The notes below the pieces were generated by a model. The model had not been told where the DNA came from and searched no databases. It worked only from the letters and a program-made list of their open reading frames with translations. A stretch of 64,000 nucleotides of DNA from Symbiodinium sp. CCMP2592. Its lineage: Eukaryota > Sar > Dinophyceae > Suessiales > Symbiodiniaceae. The position numbers were made by a program, and so were the translations under genes. Shown here piece by piece: positions 1 to 8,804 of this stretch; the first letter of the stretch is position 1; each line of letters begins with the position of its first letter. The stretch is from the NCBI GenBank assembly GCA_905221615.1, contig CAJNDT010005913.1:2480001-2544000 (forward strand). Direction: 5' to 3'.

Positions 1-1683
1 ACGATGCGTGAGGTCCAAGTGGACATCGTGAGTCCCGACGGAGCGGATCAGGTGTTTACGCGTGAGCAGATTGCGGGATTGATGTCGATCAAGCCGGGTG
101 ATGTGTACTCAGTGCGCGATCTCGACGAATCTTTGAAAACGATCCGCGAAGCGTATGGGCAGATGGGGTACATCGACGCGGTCGCTGAGCGTTTGGAGCG
201 TCGCGACGAGAACGAGCCGTTGGTGGACCTCGTTGTCGCGATCTCGGAGGGGAGTCGTTCGCGTGTTGGTGAAGTGATTATCCAAGGGAATGACCTGACA
301 AGACAAGAGGTCATCCGCCGGCAGATCGAACTCAAACCCACGCGTCCGCTGGATTCCAATGCGATGGAGCGGAGCAAGACTCGTTTGCGTCTGCTGCGAT
401 TGTTCAATGAGCGTTCTGGCGCCAAGGTGACACCCCAGGAATCTGGTGTAGAGTTCTTCGCGGAAGTTTGGGACGATGAGTTTGTCCCCAGAGCACGACG
501 AGAGCAACAGCCGAGCGAGAGCGCGGACGGAATCGAGCAAGAGCAGACTGATCCGATCACGCTGACGCTGTCGCCTCCGGATAACACAACATTTCGAGAT
601 GTGCTGATCGAGATCGAAGAAACCAATACAGGGAGTTTCGATCTTGGTGGTGCGGTGTCCTCGGACTCCGGCGTAATCGGTCGCATCGCGATCACGCAGC
701 GGAACTTTGATCTGAGTGACACTCCCGACTCGTTTGGTGAGTTCATCTCAGGAAGAGCGTTCCGTGGCGGAGGTCAAACTTTCCAGATCGAGGCGCTCCC
801 TGGTAACGAGGTTCAAACCTATCGGATCTCACTTTCAGAGCCGTATCTGCTTGAATCGAACTACTCAGGTTCGGTGAGCGCGTTCTTCCGAAAGCGCGAC
901 TTTGATGAGTTCGATGAAGAACGCTACGGCGGCACGCTCGGACTGGGGCGTCGATTCGGGACTCGATGGATCGGCAACCTGAACTTCCGATACAACGAGA
1001 TCGAGCTGAGCGATATCGATCCGGCGCGTCCTGTCGATGTGTTCCGCGATGCGATGCCGACAACGCTCGTTGGTCTCTCGGCTTCGCTCTCGCGGACCAC
1101 GCTCGATTCGCGCACTCGACCCACCAAGGGTTCACGCAGTTCGATTAGTGTTGAACAGGTCGTGGGTGACTATCAGTTCACGCCGATCAACTTGAGGCAC
1201 AACACCTTCATCCCGATCCGTGAGGACTATCTGGGACGATCAACGATCCTGAAACTCAGCACGCAGGTTGGGTATATCCCGCAGGGCCGTGACGATACGC
1301 CGACTTATGAGCGCTACTACTCCGGCGGACAGCAGTTCCGTGGATTTGAGTTCCGTACGATCTCACCAAAGGGCATCCGCAACGATAATGGATTGCCTTC
1401 GGACGATCCTGTTGGTGGTACCTATCAGTTCTTCTTTGGCGCTGAGATTCAGCAGCCGATCTATGAAGACTTCTTGTCGCTCGTCGCGTTTGTTGATTCG
1501 GGTACGGTGACCTTTGATCCAGGATTCGACGATTACCGCGTTGCGGTGGGTTTTGGGTTCCGTATTTTCATGCCGGCGTTATCTCCGGCACCGCTCGCGT
1601 TTGACTTTGGTTTCCCGGTCGTGAAGGAAGACGGCGACAAAGAGCGGCTGTTTACCTTCTCGGTGGACCTGCCCTTTAACTAA
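1..1683 (+). CDS. bamA: BamA-type outer membrane assembly protein, 5' end outside window
   Basis: Omp85-family protein that inserts beta-barrel proteins into the outer membrane. The reading frame is open to base 1 and the first ATG (base 4) is not preceded by a ribosome site, so the gene starts upstream; 560 codons are visible against about 800 in the family. A partial POTRA domain covers roughly residues 1-85 and a second POTRA residues 86-175, followed by a Gln/Glu-rich linker. The 16-strand barrel follows from about residue 195 and contains the conserved loop-6 motif FRGF (near residue 445). The last residues are LPFN: the usual terminal aromatic residue of the beta-signal is penultimate here. 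It is followed closely by skp, lpxD and lpxC on the same strand, a conserved envelope gene order. Confidence 0.9.
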   Translation, partial: TMREVQVDIVSPDGADQVFTREQIAGLMSIKPGDVYSVRDLDESLKTIREAYGQMGYIDAVAERLERRDENEPLVDLVVAISEGSRSRVGEVIIQGNDLTRQEVIRRQIELKPTRPLDSNAMERSKTRLRLLRLFNERSGAKVTPQESGVEFFAEVWDDEFVPRARREQQPSESADGIEQEQTDPITLTLSPPDNTTFRDVLIEIEETNTGSFDLGGAVSSDSGVIGRIAITQRNFDLSDTPDSFGEFISGRAFRGGGQTFQIEALPGNEVQTYRISLSEPYLLESNYSGSVSAFFRKRDFDEFDEERYGGTLGLGRRFGTRWIGNLNFRYNEIELSDIDPARPVDVFRDAMPTTLVGLSASLSRTTLDSRTRPTKGSRSSISVEQVVGDYQFTPINLRHNTFIPIREDYLGRSTILKLSTQVGYIPQGRDDTPTYERYYSGGQQFRGFEFRTISPKGIRNDNGLPSDDPVGGTYQFFFGAEIQQPIYEDFLSLVAFVDSGTVTFDPGFDDYRVAVGFGFRIFMPALSPAPLAFDFGFPVVKEDGDKERLFTFSVDLPFN

Positions 1684-1727
1684 AATCACTGATTTTTTGT
1701 GGTCAACCTTTGTTCTGTCGCGCGGTA

Positions 1728-1733
1728 TATGAT
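1728..1733 (+). promoter_or_regulatory. possible -10 box upstream of skp
   Basis: TATGAT within the bamA-skp gap. Transcription would begin about base 1740, leaving a 30-base leader that holds the Shine-Dalgarno sequence TAGGAG. No convincing -35 box is visible, so this is a weak call. Confidence 0.25.
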
Positions 1734-1770
1734 TGCGGGACGAACTGTTTTGATTAGGAGATTGCACCAG

Positions 1771-2385
1771 ATGCACAAGACACAGAAAGCTTTTTTCACG
1801 ATCGCAGGAATCGCGATGCTGCTCAGCGCGGTGTTCGCTGTCCGCGCTGGAGCCACTGCTTCGCGTCCTCCCGCACAGCCTACAGCAATCGCGGTCGTTG
1901 ACATCGTGGACATCATCGCGGGACTCAACGAACGCGAGGTGCTGGAGAATCAGCTCAACGAGCGTATGGATGCTCGTCAGGCGCAGCTCAATGAGGTCGT
2001 TGAAGAGATCAAGGTGTTGGAAGCGGATGTCCAGATGCTGACCAAGGGGACCGACGAGCATCGTGAGAAGCTCCGTGAGTACCTCGAGAAGCAAGCGGTC
2101 GCGAAGGCGCGTCGCGAAGCGCTGTCCCAGATCGTCTCGATCGATATGGGCAATGTGATGGCGGGTCTCTACGGCAAGGTCGAAGCCGCGATCACCAGCA
2201 TTGCCGAGCGTGAGGGATACGACATTGTGCTCATGGACGATTCTGAGTTCCCGCTCCCTGAGAACGCTCCGGATCCGGATGTGTATCGCGCGATCATCAC
2301 CAAGAGTGTGGTCTATCGTCACGATTCGATCGACATTACGCAGCAAGTCATCACACTGATGAACAACGAGTTCAGCGCCCCGTGA
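1771..2385 (+). CDS. skp: OmpH/Skp-family periplasmic chaperone
   Basis: Predicted periplasmic holdase that escorts unfolded outer membrane proteins to the BAM complex. The start is ATG 1771, which follows TAGGAG at a good distance and opens directly into a signal peptide (residues 1-28: basic n-region, hydrophobic core, A-x-A end). An upstream in-frame GTG at 1699 would put 24 odd residues before that signal and is unlikely. The mature part has a beta strand with IAVVDIVDII, then a long charged coiled coil (about residues 55-125) as in Skp tentacles, and a C-terminal strand with the motif YDIVLMDD. Its position between bamA and lpxD is the classic neighbourhood. Confidence 0.8.
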   Translation: MHKTQKAFFTIAGIAMLLSAVFAVRAGATASRPPAQPTAIAVVDIVDIIAGLNEREVLENQLNERMDARQAQLNEVVEEIKVLEADVQMLTKGTDEHREKLREYLEKQAVAKARREALSQIVSIDMGNVMAGLYGKVEAAITSIAEREGYDIVLMDDSEFPLPENAPDPDVYRAIITKSVVYRHDSIDITQQVITLMNNEFSAP

Positions 2386-2415
2386 GCTGTGGATCACACG
2401 GAAAGCAGAACTTTG

Positions 2416-2421
2416 TATAAT
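2416..2421 (+). promoter_or_regulatory. -10 box for leaderless lpxD
   Basis: A perfect TATAAT ends 7 bases before ATG 2429. Transcription from it would start at or next to that ATG, so the mRNA would have no leader. It also overlaps the alternative ATG at 2420, which makes 2420 an unlikely start for this transcript. Confidence 0.5.
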
Positions 2422-2428
2422 GAGCATC

Positions 2429-3553
2429 ATGACCTCATCCGAGACTGATTCTGTGCAGCCAGCTTCTGAGCGATCGGGGGCGAGTGGTCTGGATCTGCCC
2501 ATCAGCTCTGGGATGCTCGCGGGATTGCTCGATGCAAAGCTTGTTGGGAACTCGGATGTCGCACTTGATAATCTTGGATCGATCGAAAGCGGCGGCGCAA
2601 GCACGCTGACTTTCATCCGATCCAAAAACTACGCGAAACTGTGGGCGGATTCCAACTGCGGCTGTGCCTTAGTCAGTGAGGGGATCGAGGTCTCGGATCA
2701 CGATCTTGAGAGTAGAGCGCTGATCATTGTTCCCGATGCGGACGAGGCGCTCGTTCGTATCCTTGATGCGATGAATCCGGGTCGTGAGCACCCCAAAGCG
2801 GGTGTGCATCCGACGGCGGTGATCGATGAGTCGGCATCTATTGATCCATCCGCCGCGATCGGGCCGTGTTGTGTGATCGGCGCTGGATCAACTGTTGGTC
2901 CCGGCACAGTGCTCATGGCAAACATCACGATCGGAGTCGATGTCCAGATCGGCAAAGACACGATTCTTGATCCCGGTGTGGTGATCGAAGATCGTTGCGT
3001 GATCGGTGCTCGCTGCATCATCGGCGCCAACAGCGTGCTCGGCAGTGATGGGTTTGGGTATCTGCCTCCGACGAAGAATCGCAAAGCGATCAAGGTCCCT
3101 CAGATCGGGACTGTCAAGATCGGCGACGATGTCGAGCTCGGCGCGTGCGTGACCATTGATCGCGCGAAGTTTGGCGCCACGACTGTTGGGGATCGCACGA
3201 AGATCGATAATCAAGTGCACATCGCGCACAACTGTGTCGTCGGATCCGATGCGCTCATCTGCGGAAGAACCACGCTCGGCGGCTCAGCAAGCGTCGGAGA
3301 CAACGCGATGGTCGGCGGTACCGTGGTCGTGAATGACCACGCACGCATCGGAAACGACACGCGCGTCGCTGGGAGCTCGGTCGTCTTGGACGAGGTTCCC
3401 GATGGCGAGACTTATGCCGGGGTTCCCGCGATGCCGGCGCGTCAAGCGATGCAGAACTACGGCGCCGCGCGCGAGCTCGGATCATTCGTGCGATCTGTCG
3501 AGAAGCGGCTCAACAAGCTCGAAGCAGACCAATCTGATTCTTCAAGCTCCTAA
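2429..3553 (+). CDS. lpxD: UDP-3-O-acylglucosamine N-acyltransferase LpxD
   Basis: Third step of lipid A synthesis: transfer of a 3-hydroxyacyl chain to the 2-amino group of UDP-3-O-acylglucosamine. The N-terminal uridine-binding domain spans about residues 20-110 (TLTFIRS). From about residue 115 to 335 there are hexapeptide repeats of a left-handed beta helix. The catalytic His lies in VHIAHN near residue 260. A short C-terminal helix follows. The start at 2429 is chosen because TATAAT lies 7 bases upstream; ATG 2420 would add three residues. The stop codon shares its last base with the lpxC start (TAATG), so the two are translationally coupled. Confidence 0.92.
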   Translation: MTSSETDSVQPASERSGASGLDLPISSGMLAGLLDAKLVGNSDVALDNLGSIESGGASTLTFIRSKNYAKLWADSNCGCALVSEGIEVSDHDLESRALIIVPDADEALVRILDAMNPGREHPKAGVHPTAVIDESASIDPSAAIGPCCVIGAGSTVGPGTVLMANITIGVDVQIGKDTILDPGVVIEDRCVIGARCIIGANSVLGSDGFGYLPPTKNRKAIKVPQIGTVKIGDDVELGACVTIDRAKFGATTVGDRTKIDNQVHIAHNCVVGSDALICGRTTLGGSASVGDNAMVGGTVVVNDHARIGNDTRVAGSSVVLDEVPDGETYAGVPAMPARQAMQNYGAARELGSFVRSVEKRLNKLEADQSDSSSS

Positions 3554-4398
3554 TGCTGCAACGCACACTCCAATCACAAACGATCATCGAAGGAATCGGC
3601 TTATTCAGCGGCGAGGATGCTCGTTGTGTGCTGTGTCCTGCTGAGACTCATCATGGGATCTCGTTCGAGTTTAACGGCGAATCAATTCCAGTCTGTGCGT
3701 CGTCGATCAATAGCGAGCCTGTACATGCTGTGTTTGCGCAGCTACCGCCCCGATGTAGTGCTGTCGGATCCAGTGGCTCAATCGTGTGGACTGTCGAGCA
3801 TGTGCTCTCGGCGCTGAGGGGGCTGGGTATAAACAACGCGCGGATTGAGATGAACGCACGAGAACTCCCGATCATGGATGGCTCAGCGCAAGCGTTTGTC
3901 GATGCAATCCACTCCGTTGGAATACAAGAGCAGGAACACCAAGCTGATCCGATCGTAATCAAGGACACTGTTCGCGTAGAGCGTGGAGATGCGTGGATCG
4001 AAGCAGCTCCATCAGACCAACTGCTGTATGAATACACGCTCGACTACGGCGAGGATTCGCCAGTTGCAGCAGCAACAGTGCACTGGGACGGCGATCGATC
4101 AAGCTACGAGCAGCTCATCGCGCCGGCGCGGACATTCAGTCTTAAGCACGAGGCTGACATGATGCATCAAGCGGGATTGTTCACACGATTCACTCCTAAG
4201 GATCTGCTCGTGCTCGATGCGAATGGACCGATCGATAATGCGCTTCGTCATGAGCATGAGTGCGCGTATCACAAGCTGCTTGATCTGATTGGGGATGTAG
4301 CGCTGCTCGGGAATTCGGTGATGGGCACGATCCGTGCGCACAAATCCGGTCATTTACTCGCGCATGAGCTTGTTCGTGCGATCGATCAGCAGCAGTGA
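3553..4398 (+). CDS. lpxC: UDP-3-O-acyl-N-acetylglucosamine deacetylase LpxC
   Basis: Zinc amidase for the committed step of lipid A synthesis. All expected metal and catalytic motifs are visible: TVEHVLSAL (zinc His), IMDGSAQ, HKLLDLIGD (zinc His and Asp) and the late HKSGH with the general acid-base His. Length is 281 residues, slightly shorter than the roughly 305 of enterobacterial enzymes, with no FabZ fusion of the kind seen in Bacteroidetes. It overlaps the lpxD stop by one base. lpxA and fabZ, often adjacent, are not in the window. Confidence 0.93.
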   Translation: MLQRTLQSQTIIEGIGLFSGEDARCVLCPAETHHGISFEFNGESIPVCASSINSEPVHAVFAQLPPRCSAVGSSGSIVWTVEHVLSALRGLGINNARIEMNARELPIMDGSAQAFVDAIHSVGIQEQEHQADPIVIKDTVRVERGDAWIEAAPSDQLLYEYTLDYGEDSPVAAATVHWDGDRSSYEQLIAPARTFSLKHEADMMHQAGLFTRFTPKDLLVLDANGPIDNALRHEHECAYHKLLDLIGDVALLGNSVMGTIRAHKSGHLLAHELVRAIDQQQ

Positions 4399-4460
4399 CA
4401 CGATCTGTGCGCCTTTCTGAATGACGACGGATTTCTTGCGCTCTGAAGATTGGTCTGTGC

Positions 4461-4469
4461 TGATACAAT
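4461..4469 (+). promoter_or_regulatory. extended -10 promoter upstream of small lipoprotein gene
   Basis: TGATACAAT fits an extended -10 element (TGn followed by TACAAT). Transcription would start near 4476, leaving about 80 bases before the ATG at 4556. No -35 box at the right distance. Confidence 0.3.
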
Positions 4470-4555
4470 TGACTCCCCCACTCCTTCTGATCCCGCGGCG
4501 CGCGAGTGCGAACGCTCCGTCTTGTGCGCGTTGAGTTGAGCGTGGGAGATGTGTG

Positions 4556-5122
4556 ATGTTCAAACGAGTGGTGTATCTAGTTGTTGTGTGTCTGATCTGC
4601 GTGCAGATTGGCGCGTGCGCTCCAGTGGGTCAGTCCATCGATCGGCTGAGCATGATGCGTGAACAGGCGAACGAGATTCGTGCGGATCTGCAGTCGCAGA
4701 TCGATGAGCTGGAGCTGATGCGCGAGTCGTTCCCGGATGGATCGGATCAGCGGATCGGGATCGAGGGTCTGATGGCGCAGGTGCACGCGAAGCTCGCTGT
4801 TGTTGATGCGGCGATTGTGCACGCGGATCAGATCATCGAGAGCGCGAGCAATCCGAGTGATCCGCTCACGATCGCGGCGGACTCGATCTCGCCGTATGTT
4901 CCCGCGCCGATCCAGGCGCCGTTGGTGCTCGGCGCGGCATTGGTCGCGACGATCATGCGATCGAGGTCGCTCAAGGTTGGGACGCAATCGATTGTCGAAT
5001 CGATCGATCATGTGCTCCGTAAGGACGAGTCGTTCAAGCAAGCATTCGCGGCGAACGCGGACACAATCCGCACGATCCAGACGCCGAGCGCTCGCAAGAT
5101 GGTCGAGAAGTGGAAGAAGTGA
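4556..5122 (+). CDS. putative lipoprotein, unknown function
   Basis: I do not recognise this family. ATG 4556 is preferred over the adjoining GTG 4553 because GGGAG lies 6-7 bases before it. Residues 1-20 form a signal peptide ending in a plausible lipobox (IGAC, lipidated Cys about residue 21). A charged helical stretch likely to be coiled coil follows (residues 30-95). A second hydrophobic or amphipathic segment (APLVLGAALVATIM, about residues 120-135) and a basic C-terminal tail end the protein. It has its own promoter and is convergent with the next gene, from which only three bases separate it. Confidence 0.6.
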   Translation: MFKRVVYLVVVCLICVQIGACAPVGQSIDRLSMMREQANEIRADLQSQIDELELMRESFPDGSDQRIGIEGLMAQVHAKLAVVDAAIVHADQIIESASNPSDPLTIAADSISPYVPAPIQAPLVLGAALVATIMRSRSLKVGTQSIVESIDHVLRKDESFKQAFAANADTIRTIQTPSARKMVEKWKK

Positions 5123-5125
5123 TGC

Positions 5126-5791
5126 TTACTCGCTGATCTGTGTGCTCAGCGCCAGTTCGAGTCGATGATCTCCGGTGCGGATCGCGCGGATGTTGACGAC
5201 GCGGCCGTCTCCGAGATCGACGCGTGCCTTTCCGAGTCGATCGCTCGTGAGGTATCTCGACGCGAGCGATGATGGGATGCGCGAAGTCCCGGCGAAGGCG
5301 CGTTTGGTGTTGATGGTGAATCGCCCCTGGCCATCGGTGCCCGGCTCGATGACGGCCCAGACGATCGTGGATCCTCTGTCGTGATTGAGCTTGGTGCCGA
5401 TGGTTAATCCGGATTGGTCGATGTCGATGCGGACTTCTCCTATGGAATCCGCGGCGTCGTTCTGGAAGGACTCGAGCGTCTCACGCAAGCGGTGCGCGAG
5501 CCAAGCGTTGAGATGATCCTGATCGATCGCGGCGGTCCAGTCTTCTTCGCCGACTGGTCGCACGCGCGTCAGCGCGCTGGTGATCCGGTTCTCGAGCTCG
5601 ATGCCGGATTGCTCAGTGATATTGGGGTTGTTGTCGAGCTGTGTCCACCAGTTTGGGGTGTTGTTGAGTTTGCTGAGCTGGATAAGTGTCAGCACGCATA
5701 GCAGGACCACGGCGATCATGGCGCACACGATCGCGATCACGAATCGGTCGCGTGATCCGCTTTGGGATCGGGATGTGCGGCGCTTGCTCAC
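5126..5791 (-). CDS. single-pass membrane protein, unknown function
   Basis: 221 residues. An Arg/Ser-rich cytoplasmic head (residues 1-16) precedes one transmembrane helix (about residues 17-40), and the remainder should lie outside the cytoplasm. The soluble part has Trp-rich patches (WWTQL, EEDWTAA, NAWLAHRL) and beta-strand-like C-terminal half. I cannot assign a function. The start is GTG 5791: there is no Shine-Dalgarno sequence, but TATGAT ends six bases upstream, so the transcript is probably leaderless. It lies just after the rplM-rpsI terminator on the same strand. Confidence 0.6.
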   Translation of the reverse strand: MSKRRTSRSQSGSRDRFVIAIVCAMIAVVLLCVLTLIQLSKLNNTPNWWTQLDNNPNITEQSGIELENRITSALTRVRPVGEEDWTAAIDQDHLNAWLAHRLRETLESFQNDAADSIGEVRIDIDQSGLTIGTKLNHDRGSTIVWAVIEPGTDGQGRFTINTKRAFAGTSRIPSSLASRYLTSDRLGKARVDLGDGRVVNIRAIRTGDHRLELALSTQISE

Positions 5792-5797
5792 AGGACC

Positions 5798-5803
5798 ATC
5801 ATA
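5798..5803 (-). promoter_or_regulatory. -10 box for leaderless GTG-start gene
   Basis: TATGAT on the minus strand, six bases before GTG 5791. It lies inside the T-rich tail of the rpsI terminator, so one operon ends and the next transcript begins within about 20 bases. Confidence 0.45.
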
Positions 5804-5830
5804 GAAAAACAGCCCGGGTTTGCCGGGCTG
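5804..5830 (-). terminator. rho-independent terminator of rplM-rpsI
   Basis: An 8-bp perfect stem CAGCCCGG/CCGGGCTG (5810-5817 with 5823-5830) encloses a five-base loop and is followed on the minus strand by TTTTTC. Confidence 0.8.
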
Positions 5831-5866
5831 CTTTTGATATTCGGATCGAATATTTGAGTTCGCGGA

Positions 5867-6397
5867 TTAACGCTTGGAGAACTGGAAGCGGCGGCGAGCA
5901 CCAGGCTGGCCGTACTTCTTGCGTTCGACCTTACGAGCGTCGCGGGTGAGGTATCCGGCGTCGCGGAGCGCGGGCTCGAAGTTTGGGTCGTATCCGACGA
6001 GTGCACGAGCGATTCCGAGGCGGACGGCTTGTGCTTGTCCCATGTATCCGCCGCCGTGGCAGCGGACGAAGACGTCGAGCTTGCCTTCGGTGTCGGTCAG
6101 CTTGAGCGGAGCGACGGCGTCGGCGCGATCACGCATCTCGGAGAAGTACTCGTCGACGGTTTTGAACTTCTTGTTGTTGATCTGGATTTTGACTTCGCCC
6201 TTGCCTGCGTCTTGTGCAGGACGGAAGCGGACGCGAGCGACAGCGCGCTTGCGGCGTCCGGTTCCCCACCACCAGCCGTGCTTGTCAGCGGGCTTCGGGT
6301 CTGGGAGGACGCGTTCTTGGGTTTCGACAGGTCCGGTGTCGGCGACAGTCTCGCCGGCGAGGTCTGGGTTGGTGATGGTGGTTTCGTATCCAGCCAT
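5867..6397 (-). CDS. rpsI: 30S ribosomal protein S9
   Basis: Ribosomal protein S9 of the small-subunit head, whose C-terminal tail reaches the P-site tRNA. The S9 fold begins at [13 protein letters not shown] (about residue 45) and ends in the typical basic tail [17 protein letters not shown]. Residues 1-45 are an acidic/Pro-rich extension (176 residues in total versus about 130), which other Planctomycetes also tend to show. ATG 6397 is chosen because AAGGAT precedes it; the open frame extends 18 residues further without support. Second gene after rplM, the standard bacterial pair. Confidence 0.93.
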   Translation of the reverse strand: MAGYETTITNPDLAGETVADTGPVETQERVLPDPKPADKHGWWWGTGRRKRAVARVRFRPAQDAGKGEVKIQINNKKFKTVDEYFSEMRDRADAVAPLKLTDTEGKLDVFVRCHGGGYMGQAQAVRLGIARALVGYDPNFEPALRDAGYLTRDARKVERKKYGQPGARRRFQFSKR

Positions 6398-6478
6398 GTG
6401 TTCACTATCCTTTTCGTATCCGTCCGCATCCACGCATCTTGGTACACCCAAGACCGCTTTGGACGGTGGGGTGGTTCG

Positions 6479-6934
6479 TTAGAGCGCGATTGGGTTCACG
6501 CCTGCGTGTGGGTGCTCGGCGCCGTCGTAGACCTTGAGCTTCTTGAGCATCTGGCGTCCAAGACGGTTTTTGGGGAGCATGCGGCGGACAGCTTCTGAAA
6601 CGAGGATGTCCGAGCGGCGCTCGCGAAGGTTGCCGAGGGTTTCTGCTTTCTGACCGCCGGGGTATCCGGAGTAGGTCAGTCGCATGCTCTGATCAGCTTT
6701 GTTGCCTGAGAGTCCGACCTTGCCGGCATTGACGACGATGACGAAATCGCCGCAGTCGACATGCGGGGTGTACTCAGGACGATGCTTGCCCATGAGGACA
6801 GTCGCGATGTCCGATGCGAGACGGCCGAGCGATTGGTCGGTTGCGTCAACGATGCGCCATTGCTTCGCGACTTCGCCGTTCTTAGCCATGTAAGTCTCGC
6901 GGCGGAGGTGGTGGCGTGTTGGTTTGCTTCCCAT
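6479..6934 (-). CDS. rplM: 50S ribosomal protein L13
   Basis: Ribosomal protein L13, an early large-subunit assembly protein. Recognisable segments are RIVDATDQSLGRLAS, GKHRPEYTPHVDCGDF, VVNAGKV and the C-terminal RQMLKKLKVYDGAEHPH. 151 residues is close to the usual 142. TAGGAGAT lies upstream of ATG 6934. First gene of the rplM-rpsI operon; the roughly 265-base gap to the divergent gene at 7200 should hold its promoter, but I could not pick boxes with confidence. Confidence 0.95.
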   Translation of the reverse strand: MGSKPTRHHLRRETYMAKNGEVAKQWRIVDATDQSLGRLASDIATVLMGKHRPEYTPHVDCGDFVIVVNAGKVGLSGNKADQSMRLTYSGYPGGQKAETLGNLRERRSDILVSEAVRRMLPKNRLGRQMLKKLKVYDGAEHPHAGVNPIAL

Positions 6935-7199
6935 GGGGATCTCCTAACCTTGATGACTCGTTGGATCTGGGCATGTTCAATCGAGACGATGAACGATGCA
7001 GCCCGAATCCGCTGAGGGGGGTGCTTGGTACGCTGCCTACCGGGCAGGGCGGGCGGATCGTTTGAGCGAGCCGCAGGTTTGTGAAATATGCTCAGCGGGC
7101 AAGCCGCTGGGAACACAGAAATTAGGCGTTGAAATGGATCGGGTCAAATTCATGGCTCAAACAGAGCATGCATTGGAGCAAATTGCCCGATGAATAGGC

Positions 7200-8804
7200 A
7201 TGGATGATGCGAACCAAACGCCGCTGAGCGAAGCCATAGAACACCAACCAGAATCCGATCATGCTCCCACGCAGGATCAGCGGATGACTGATCCCGGCAC
7301 GCCAATGTCGGGGTTGATCGCGCTCGTCTTCGCGATCATCGTCGCGGCGGGAACGATCTTCTGGCAGAACCTCCCAGAATCGACCCATTACGCAGTGATC
7401 GGTGAGGACATGCCTGAGATGGTGATCTCTGCAGAAGCCTCAGCGCCTGGACGATTCGGACAGGTCGATCTCGCGGCTCGGATGTTCATCCGAGGTCGGA
7501 CAATGCTCGCGGGCAATGAAGCGAGCATCATGTCGCAGTTTGTCGCCGCGTACACACCAGAGGATCAGGTCCGCACGATCATCATGAGTGGTGAGTTCGA
7601 GGACGCTAGCTCGGCGCTCAATCGGATCGAGTCCGCACGGCTGGAACTCGCGAGCAGGCTCGATGACATTGAGGGCGCCGAGAACGCGGAGATCATCGAA
7701 GGTGATGGGTTCGTGCTCGAAGAACTTGATGATGCTGGAAAGACTGAGATCTCACGCTACGGCATTGTGTTCGAGGAGCTCGACGCGCTTCAATCGATCT
7801 ACACCAATGGTCCGGACTCGATTGAAGATCCGATGCGTGATCAACTCATCGCTCGTTATGGTGTGCTCGGACAAGCGGCGCTCGCGTATGGACTCGATGA
7901 CAACGATCCAATGCGCGAACCAATCGTGAATGGTTTCGTAGGGATCGCGCTGCTGTTGTTCTTTGCAATGATGGTTGTGGTGCTCGCAACGATCGCAGGG
8001 TTTGTGCTGCTGATCTTTGGGGTCGTGCAGTTCTCCGTCGGGAAGATGAAGTTCCGATTCCAATCTCCGGCGCCTGGAGGATCGGTGTTTCTTGAAACCT
8101 ATGGCTTGTTCGTCGCGGGATTCGCGGTGCTCTCGATCGGTTTGTTTGTGGTCAGCACGAAGTTCAATCCGGCGCTTGGGGCGCTGGCGCTCCCGCTCCA
8201 GTGGGTGCTGCTACTGGTGCCGTTATGGGCGATCGTGCGTGGGATGAAGGTGCACGATTGGAAGGATGCGATCGGATTCCATCGCGGTGAGGGGCTCTTC
8301 AAAGAGATCGGGTGCGGATTTATCGCGTACCTCGCGAGCATCCCAGTATTCTTGATCGGGATCGTGATCACGCTGTTGATCGTAATCGCGCAGGGCATGA
8401 TGGCGCAAGCACAAGGACAACCTCCTGAGGTGGTTGAGAATCCTGTCTTCAAGCTGCTTAGTGACTCAAGTCCGATCGCGATTTTCTTGGTCTTTACGCT
8501 CGCGACGGTCTGGGCGCCGCTCACAGAAGAACTGATCTTCCGTGGCGCGTTGCATCGTCACATGTGCGGTCGTTTGCACTGGGTGCTCGCGGCATTCCTG
8601 ACGGCGATCTTGTTCGCGTACATGCACTCGTATGGGCCGCTGATGGTCGCGCCGCTGATCGCGCTCGGATTCATGTTCGCATTTATGCGTCAGTGGCGCG
8701 GATCACTCATCGCGCCGATCACGGCGCACTTCATTCACAACGCGAGCTTGGTCGGGTTCATGATCGTGTTCATTACGCTTTTGAAAGATCCGATCCTCAG
8801 CTGA
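7200..8804 (+). CDS. CPBP-family intramembrane metalloprotease with N-terminal extension
   Basis: CPBP (CAAX/Abi) glutamate-type intramembrane protease. The three family motifs are present: EE...R at residues 443-448 (TEELIFRG), His 476 in FAYMH, and HFIHN at 510-514. The N-terminal part is unusual: one transmembrane helix near residues 35-55, then about 180 acidic residues that should lie outside the cytoplasm, then six or more helices from about residue 240. The substrate is unknown. The 3' end overlaps the convergent VTT gene by eight bases. No Shine-Dalgarno sequence is obvious at ATG 7200. Confidence 0.85.
   Translation: MDDANQTPLSEAIEHQPESDHAPTQDQRMTDPGTPMSGLIALVFAIIVAAGTIFWQNLPESTHYAVIGEDMPEMVISAEASAPGRFGQVDLAARMFIRGRTMLAGNEASIMSQFVAAYTPEDQVRTIIMSGEFEDASSALNRIESARLELASRLDDIEGAENAEIIEGDGFVLEELDDAGKTEISRYGIVFEELDALQSIYTNGPDSIEDPMRDQLIARYGVLGQAALAYGLDDNDPMREPIVNGFVGIALLLFFAMMVVVLATIAGFVLLIFGVVQFSVGKMKFRFQSPAPGGSVFLETYGLFVAGFAVLSIGLFVVSTKFNPALGALALPLQWVLLLVPLWAIVRGMKVHDWKDAIGFHRGEGLFKEIGCGFIAYLASIPVFLIGIVITLLIVIAQGMMAQAQGQPPEVVENPVFKLLSDSSPIAIFLVFTLATVWAPLTEELIFRGALHRHMCGRLHWVLAAFLTAILFAYMHSYGPLMVAPLIALGFMFAFMRQWRGSLIAPITAHFIHNASLVGFMIVFITLLKDPILS

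Noticed and set aside
1699..1770. GTG start for skp at 1699
   Set aside because: It would place 24 residues before a normal signal peptide, while ATG 1771 has TAGGAG upstream.
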